The notes beneath the pieces were generated by a model, which did no database searches, was not told where the DNA came from, and was given only the letters and a program-made list of their open reading frames with translations. This document shows positions 14,853-18,856 of a stretch of 18,856 nt of DNA, piece after piece. Origin of the DNA: Gammaproteobacteria bacterium (GTDB taxonomy: Bacteria > Pseudomonadota > Gammaproteobacteria > UBA6429 > Thiohalophilaceae); NCBI GenBank assembly GCA_029882235.1, contig JAOULB010000004.1, positions 1-18,856 of the forward strand. The letters are read 5' to 3'. Numbering within the stretch: position 1 is the stretch's first letter; every line of letters starts with the position of its first letter. Made by a program: the position numbers and the translations under genes.

Positions 14853-15647
14853 TCAGTCTCCTGTATCGTCCTGTCGGACATGATTACGTGATGTCTGCCA
14901 GCGACTCAATTGCGCATAACCCATGACTGTAAGCATAGGAAACAGGCTGGCAAAAGCGATTAAACCAAAACCATCAATAAGCACACTGCGACCCGGCACG
15001 GTGCTGGCCAGGCCCAGTCCAAGTGCGGTGACCAGTGGCACAGTGACCGTTGACGTCGTCACCCCACCCGAATCATAGGCAAGTGCGATAATATTTCGCG
15101 GTGCGTAAATAGTCTGAATCATCACCAGAACGTAACCGGCGATAATATAATAGTGTAATGGTGTTCCGGTAACGATACGGAACGTCCCCAATGAGATACC
15201 TGCACCCACACCAATCGCGACGGCGATACGCAAACCCCAGATGCTAATGGTACCGCCGGACACATCCTGCGCTTTAATTGCAACCGCAATCAATGCGGGC
15301 TCAGCAATCGTCGTCGCAAAACCGATTGAAGCGGCAAAAATATAAACCCATTTGTAATCCTGCCAACGTAATACCTCTGCGAGTTGATGACTGCCATGTA
15401 AAAAAACAGGATCAGTCAGTTGCTTCGCCATGAGCTCACCGAGTGGGAAAAGCGCCTCTTCAAGGCCTACCAGAAAAAATGCCAGCCCCAGCAGGACATA
15501 GGCGAAACCGATTAATACATTTTTCATATGCGGAATGGGTTTACGAATAACCAGTGCCTGAAAACCGAAAACGATAACGACAATCGGTAAAACATCGGTG
15601 ACAGTGCCCAGTGTGACCGTCCAGAGATGATACAAAAAATCAGTCAC
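14853..15647 (-). CDS. DUF1538 membrane protein (second copy)
   Basis: Polytopic inner-membrane protein of 264 residues in the DUF1538 family, whose function is not established. It has about seven hydrophobic segments and two signature stretches: FATTIAEPALIAVAIKA near the middle and AYDSGGVTTSTVTVPLVTA towards the end, followed by DGFGLIAFASLFPMLTVMGY. It shares both signatures and overall layout with the upstream DUF1538 protein, so the pair arose by duplication or by splitting of a two-domain protein. A hydrophilic tail of about 20 residues (SRWQTSRNHVRQDD) is unique to this copy and probably cytoplasmic, where it could meet the PII-like partner. Its start overlaps the previous gene by 4 nt (ATGA). 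Confidence 0.88.
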   Translation of the reverse strand: MTDFLYHLWTVTLGTVTDVLPIVVIVFGFQALVIRKPIPHMKNVLIGFAYVLLGLAFFLVGLEEALFPLGELMAKQLTDPVFLHGSHQLAEVLRWQDYKWVYIFAASIGFATTIAEPALIAVAIKAQDVSGGTISIWGLRIAVAIGVGAGISLGTFRIVTGTPLHYYIIAGYVLVMIQTIYAPRNIIALAYDSGGVTTSTVTVPLVTALGLGLASTVPGRSVLIDGFGLIAFASLFPMLTVMGYAQLSRWQTSRNHVRQDDTGD

Positions 15648-16366
15648 ACTACCATCCCATAAGCCATAACAAAAATCATGGGTGTTAAAGAGGCAAAGGC
15701 GATCAGGCCAAAACCATCTGTCATTGGATTTCGTCCTTTAATACTTGAAGCAAGACCAACACCCAGCGCGGTGACTAAGGGTACAGTTATGGTTGAAGTT
15801 GTCACGCCACCGGAATCGTAGGCAATACCAATGATCTCGCGTGGTGCGAATACAGTCATAATCACAACACCCAGGTAACCCGCAATGATCAAGTTCTGAA
15901 TGGGCCAGCCGCGAATAATACGCATCACCCCCACCACAATGGCAAAACCAACAGACAGCGCAACCGTTAAACGTAAACCTAATGCATAAGAAGCCAGGGA
16001 TTCAGGTGATTGTTCAATAACATTTGCACCTGCGGCAATCTCAGCAGCCTTGGCGGCGACGGCAATTAATGCAGGCTCGGCAATGGTGGTACCAAAACCT
16101 AGTGCAAAGGCAAAGGCAAATAACCAGGCTGCACTGCCTTTGCGTGCAAAGGCATAGGCCATGGATTCACCCAGTGGGAACAAACCCATCTCAAGTCCAC
16201 GAATAAACAGGGTCAGGCCCAGCACAACCATTAATATTCCAACGGCAATCTGACCAAGATTTGGAATAGCCTGTTGCAAAACCACCAACTGGAAAAAGGC
16301 AATCACCAGAATAATAGGTAACAGGTCGCGGAAACTATCTACAATCGATCGAAGAAAAACGGGCAT
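15644..16366 (-). CDS. DUF1538 membrane protein (first copy)
   Basis: Polytopic inner-membrane protein of 240 residues, DUF1538 family, first gene of the minus-strand run. Signatures are FGTTIAEPALIAVAAKA near the middle, then APREIIGIAYDSGG and GVTTSTITVPLVTALG, and DGFGLIAFASLTPMIFVMAYG at the C-terminus. The repeated polar motifs TTIAEPA and SGGVTTST inside hydrophobic helices resemble broken-helix substrate sites of ion-coupled carriers, which is my inference. The ATG at 16366 lies about 47 nt downstream of the transcription start predicted from the TATAAT/FNR-box promoter. No substrate can be read from sequence. Confidence 0.88.
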   Translation of the reverse strand: MPVFLRSIVDSFRDLLPIILVIAFFQLVVLQQAIPNLGQIAVGILMVVLGLTLFIRGLEMGLFPLGESMAYAFARKGSAAWLFAFAFALGFGTTIAEPALIAVAAKAAEIAAGANVIEQSPESLASYALGLRLTVALSVGFAIVVGVMRIIRGWPIQNLIIAGYLGVVIMTVFAPREIIGIAYDSGGVTTSTITVPLVTALGVGLASSIKGRNPMTDGFGLIAFASLTPMIFVMAYGMVV

Positions 16367-16420
16367 TGAATACGTCTTGTCTCACTTTGTGTGATCTTAT
16401 TGGCCGAATGAATACACTAT

Positions 16421-16426
16421 ATTATA
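16421..16426 (-). promoter_or_regulatory. -10 element of the DUF1538 operon promoter
   Basis: The minus strand reads TATAAT at 16426-16421, a perfect -10 hexamer, which places the transcription start near 16413-16414. No good -35 hexamer is present; an FNR-family box takes its place, with 21 bp between box and -10. This is the layout of class II FNR-activated promoters. Confidence 0.6.
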
Positions 16427-16447
16427 TGTAATGTTCTAAACTAATGG

Positions 16448-16461
16448 TTGATATACATCAA
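16448..16461. promoter_or_regulatory. FNR/ANR-family binding site
   Basis: TTGAT-ATAC-ATCAA is a perfect match to the FNR/ANR consensus TTGAT-N4-ATCAA, and the dyad extends by one more base pair each side (GTTGAT...ATCAAC, 16447-16462). Its centre (16454.5) is about 41 bp upstream of the start predicted for the minus-strand promoter, the class II activating position. For the plus-strand symporter gene its centre lies 37 bp before the ATG and probably downstream of the transcription start, where bound regulator would hinder transcription. DNR or another CRP/FNR-family member could use the same site. Confidence 0.7.
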
Positions 16462-16491
16462 CACAAAACAATAACAATAAGAGGGTAATAA

Positions 16492-17844
16492 ATGGAAGGT
16501 TTTATTGCGGAGCTGACTAGCTGGACTGGCGATCTAGTGAAAATCGTATGGGGTATCCCATCTATCGTCTTACTGGTTGGAACAGGCCTCTATCTGACCA
16601 TCCGACTCAACTTTATCCAGTTTCGCGGCTTCAAACATTCCACCCAGCTGATCTCCGGAAAATACGACAAAGAATCCGACCCTGGTGAGGTGACCCATTT
16701 TCAGGCCTTATCGACTGCCCTTTCTGCAACAGTCGGCACGGGCAATATTGCCGGTGTTGCGACCGCGATTGCCTTTGGCGGTCCCGGCGCGGTGTTCTGG
16801 ATGTGGTTAACTGCACTCGTTGGCATGGCCACCAAGTTTGCCTCCTGCTCGCTAGCATTAAAATATCGTGAATATCATCCGGATGGCAGCGTCTCGGGCG
16901 GGCCAATGTACACGCTCAAAAATGCACTCAATATGCCGAAGCTGGCTGCAGCCTTTGCCCTGTTTACCCTGATCGCGTCATTTGGCATTGGCAATATGGT
17001 GCAGGCCAATTCTGTTGTTGATGGGCTGGGATATATTTTTCCAGAGATCACAGCTTATCGACTTTTGCTGGGTGTTGTCATCGCCATCATGGTTGGCCTG
17101 GTGATCATTGGTGGTATTAAGCGTATCTCAAAAGTTGCATCACACATTGTGCCCTTGATGGCTGTGATCTATTGTGGCGCAGCAATACTCATCCTGATAT
17201 TAAATATCGAAAAAATTCCCGGCGCTTTCGCAACCATTTTCAATCTGGCCTTAAATCCCACTGCGGCCGGTGGTGGCGCCATTGGTGCAGCCATTCAGTA
17301 TGGTGTTGCACGTGGTGTATTCTCAAATGAAGCGGGTCTGGGTTCAGCCCCCATGGCCCATGCCGCAGCACGCACCAAAGAACCCGTCCGCGAAGGTCTG
17401 GTCGCCATGCTCGGCCCATTCATCGATACCATTATAATCTGCACCATGACGGCTCTGGTGATTGTCATCATGGGGGCCTGGGGCGAGGCCCGCCCTGAAA
17501 CCCTGAAAGGTGCCGCACTGTCAGCCTTTGCCTTTGAACAGGCACTGGGTCAGGCTGGAAGCTGGGTGGTTGGATTTGGTCTGATGTTTTTTGCCTATTC
17601 CACCATGATTGCCTGGTCCTACTATGGTGATCGTAGCGCCGAATTCCTGTTTGGCGAACGTGCTATTCTACCTTACCGCATCATTTTTACGGTTCTCGTT
17701 GTGGTCGGCGCCTATGTTCCTCTTCAGCTGGTCTGGAACTTTGCCGATATCGCCAATATGCTCATGGCTATACCAAATCTTATTAGTCTAATCTTACTCG
17801 CAGGGCTGGTGAAAAAACTTTCCGACGACTATATGCAAAAGTAG
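16492..17844 (+). CDS. Alanine/glycine:cation symporter (AGCS family)
   Basis: Polytopic inner-membrane carrier of 450 residues that takes up alanine or glycine with Na+ or H+. Family motifs are ATVGTGNIAGVATAIAFGGP in the first third, SGGPMYTLKNAL, FGIGNMVQANSV, and GVARGVFSNEAGLGSAPMAHA, followed by several helices and WSYYGDRSAEFLFG. Length is normal for AlsT/DagA-like proteins. The ATG follows GAGGG (16481-16485) by 6 nt. A possible promoter on the plus strand is TTGGCC (16400-16405), 17 bp, TATATG (16423-16428), which overlaps the -10 of the divergent DUF1538 promoter. No terminator hairpin is evident in the 79 bp after its stop. Confidence 0.93.
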   Translation: MEGFIAELTSWTGDLVKIVWGIPSIVLLVGTGLYLTIRLNFIQFRGFKHSTQLISGKYDKESDPGEVTHFQALSTALSATVGTGNIAGVATAIAFGGPGAVFWMWLTALVGMATKFASCSLALKYREYHPDGSVSGGPMYTLKNALNMPKLAAAFALFTLIASFGIGNMVQANSVVDGLGYIFPEITAYRLLLGVVIAIMVGLVIIGGIKRISKVASHIVPLMAVIYCGAAILILILNIEKIPGAFATIFNLALNPTAAGGGAIGAAIQYGVARGVFSNEAGLGSAPMAHAAARTKEPVREGLVAMLGPFIDTIIICTMTALVIVIMGAWGEARPETLKGAALSAFAFEQALGQAGSWVVGFGLMFFAYSTMIAWSYYGDRSAEFLFGERAILPYRIIFTVLVVVGAYVPLQLVWNFADIANMLMAIPNLISLILLAGLVKKLSDDYMQK

Positions 17845-17923
17845 AATTGAGCTTCACACGGATTTATTTGTATTTTATGAAAATTTATTCGGTATTAACC
17901 GATTGCCCATTAAGGAGGAACAC

Positions 17924-18490
17924 ATGAAAACATTAATTTCTATGACCCAAAGAATGACTACACTGACCCTGCTCATAATGCTTAGCGCCTGTGCTGGCAA
18001 GACCATGGTCGAAAGTGACCTGCAGATTAAAGGTGCGCCTGACTGGGTCAATAAGGGAACACAGTTTCTAAATGACCGCGGTGGCCGTCTGTTTCATGGT
18101 GTGGGTGAAGCACCGTCGATGGGTGTGGTCTCCCTGCAAAAATCTACCGCTGATAACCGAGCACGAACTGAAGTCGCGCGAATTTTCTCATCCTATATGG
18201 AAGCCATCAGCAGTGACTTTACCGCATCATCGGCATCAGGCGGTGGTGGCATGAGTGAGCAGGCCATGTCGCAACAAATTAAAAATATCACCAAAGTTAA
18301 TTTATCAGGCGTTAAAATCATTGCCCGTTGGAAAGATAAAAAAACCAATATCATTTATTCTTTAGCTGAACTTGACCATAAGAGTGTTGAAAAAATTATT
18401 AAAACCACAAGTAACATGAATGGTGATCTAAAACGGTACATGACTGAACATGGTAAAAATATATTTGATAAACTGGATAAGGAGAACTAA
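17924..18490 (+). CDS. LPP20-like lipoprotein
   Basis: Secreted lipoprotein of 188 residues. I chose ATG 17924 over the in-frame ATG at 17903 because AAGGAGG (17912-17918) lies 5 nt upstream of it and the signal peptide then has normal form. The lipobox is LSAC, with lipidated C23. The next residues after cleavage lack the Asp+2 inner-membrane retention signal, so outer-membrane sorting is likely. The mature part begins with KGAPDWVNKGT and LFHGVGEAP, which resemble LPP20-type lipoproteins, and ends with a charged helix. A Ser/Gly-rich loop (SASGGGGMSEQ) splits the domain. It lies 2 nt before the LpoB-type gene, so a joint role in envelope or peptidoglycan synthesis is inferred. A small dyad TCGGT-ATTA-ACCGA (17889-17902) lies just upstream. 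Confidence 0.78.
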   Translation: MKTLISMTQRMTTLTLLIMLSACAGKTMVESDLQIKGAPDWVNKGTQFLNDRGGRLFHGVGEAPSMGVVSLQKSTADNRARTEVARIFSSYMEAISSDFTASSASGGGGMSEQAMSQQIKNITKVNLSGVKIIARWKDKKTNIIYSLAELDHKSVEKIIKTTSNMNGDLKRYMTEHGKNIFDKLDKEN

Positions 18491-18492
18491 GC

Positions 18493-18856
18493 ATGAATCT
18501 GCTGATAAAAAACACACTTATTACCGCATTAATGGTCATCCTCACAGGCTGTGGCACTAAAGTTACGCGCACATCTGTAGATGAGACTATTGACTTAAGT
18601 GGTGCATGGAATGACACCGACTCACGTCAGGTATCAGCGGCCATGATCGACGACATGCTGGAACAACGCTGGCTTCGAGTATACAAAAAGAAAAATAATG
18701 GTCGTGCCCCTACTGTAATTGTTGGCCGGATTCGTAATCGCAGCCATGAACACATTAATGTAAAAACATTTATTTCTGATATTGAACGTGCCGTGATTAA
18801 CTCTGGCGAAGTTGAGTTTGTTGCCTCTAACGATGAACGTGGTGAAATCCGTGATG
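18493..18856 (+). CDS. lpoB: LpoB-type penicillin-binding protein activator lipoprotein (3' end cut off)
   Basis: First 121 codons of an outer-membrane lipoprotein; the frame is open to the window edge. The signal peptide ends in LTGC with lipidated C20. The following IDLSGAWNDTDSRQVSAAMIDDML and TVIVGRIRNRSHEHINV, then FISDIERAVINSGEVEFV, match the LpoB family, whose E. coli member activates the peptidoglycan synthase PBP1B. The long proline-rich linker of E. coli LpoB is absent; only about 15 residues separate the lipid anchor from the folded domain. The start is supported by GGAG at 18481-18484, inside the end of the preceding gene, with an 8-nt spacer. Partner PBP specificity cannot be told from the partial sequence. 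Confidence 0.8.
   Translation, partial: MNLLIKNTLITALMVILTGCGTKVTRTSVDETIDLSGAWNDTDSRQVSAAMIDDMLEQRWLRVYKKKNNGRAPTVIVGRIRNRSHEHINVKTFISDIERAVINSGEVEFVASNDERGEIRD

Noticed and set aside
17889..17902. TCGGT-ATTA-ACCGA as a terminator for the symporter
   Set aside because: The stem is only 5 bp and no U-run follows; it is at most a small operator-like dyad before the lipoprotein gene.
1..18856. CRISPR array, insertion sequence, tRNA or phage remnant
   Set aside because: No spaced direct repeats, transposase-like frames, terminal repeats or cloverleaf-type sequences were found when reading the window.

Overview
The window looks like the chromosome of a free-living gammaproteobacterium of moderate GC. 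The evidence is an RhdA-type rhodanese with the CQTHHR loop, an ampD-ampE pair, an LpoB-type lipoprotein, a Sco/PCu(A)C copper-delivery pair, psd, and a canonical FNR/ANR box. The genus cannot be fixed from the sequence. I see no transposase, integrase, tRNA, rRNA, CRISPR array or phage gene. Coding density is very high, and the longest gene-free stretch is about 234 bp.

Layout. (1) 1-1111, minus: a class V aminotransferase of the alanine-glyoxylate/serine-glyoxylate type, cut by the left edge. (2) 1346-5219, plus: a 1172-residue hybrid histidine kinase (MHYT, extracytoplasmic sensor, PAS, HisKA, HATPase, two receivers) and an overlapping separate Hpt protein. (3) 5348-6166, plus: the rhodanese rhdA behind a strong promoter whose -35 lies in an inverted repeat. 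(4) 6173-7149, minus: a LexA/UmuD-like S24 protein without a helix-turn-helix, followed 2 nt later by a Mut7-C PIN-like RNase with a zinc ribbon. (5) 7305-9255, plus: sco, pcuAC and psd. (6) 9252-16366, minus: eleven close-packed genes. In transcription order these are two DUF1538 membrane proteins, a PII-like protein, a two-CBS protein, a thioredoxin-fold protein, ampD, ampE, cobU, cobT, cobC and cobS. (7) 16492-17844, plus: an alanine/glycine:cation symporter. (8) 17924-18856, plus: an LPP20-like lipoprotein and the start of an LpoB-type lipoprotein, cut by the right edge.

How the genes work together. The cob genes form a complete nucleotide-loop assembly set (activated cobinamide and lower ligand to cobalamin); no corrin-ring genes are in view. 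AmpD/AmpE belong to peptidoglycan recycling, and LpoB to activation of peptidoglycan synthesis. Sco and PCu(A)C deliver copper to cytochrome oxidase.

The least explained part is the DUF1538-DUF1538-PII-CBS-thioredoxin block. It looks like a membrane carrier with its own nucleotide-sensing and redox partners. Upstream, TTGATATACATCAA is a perfect FNR-family site centred close to -41.5 from the start predicted by a TATAAT box reading into the block, which predicts activation under low oxygen. That promoter and the block are the strongest candidate here for an undescribed system. The S24/Mut7-C pair is the second.
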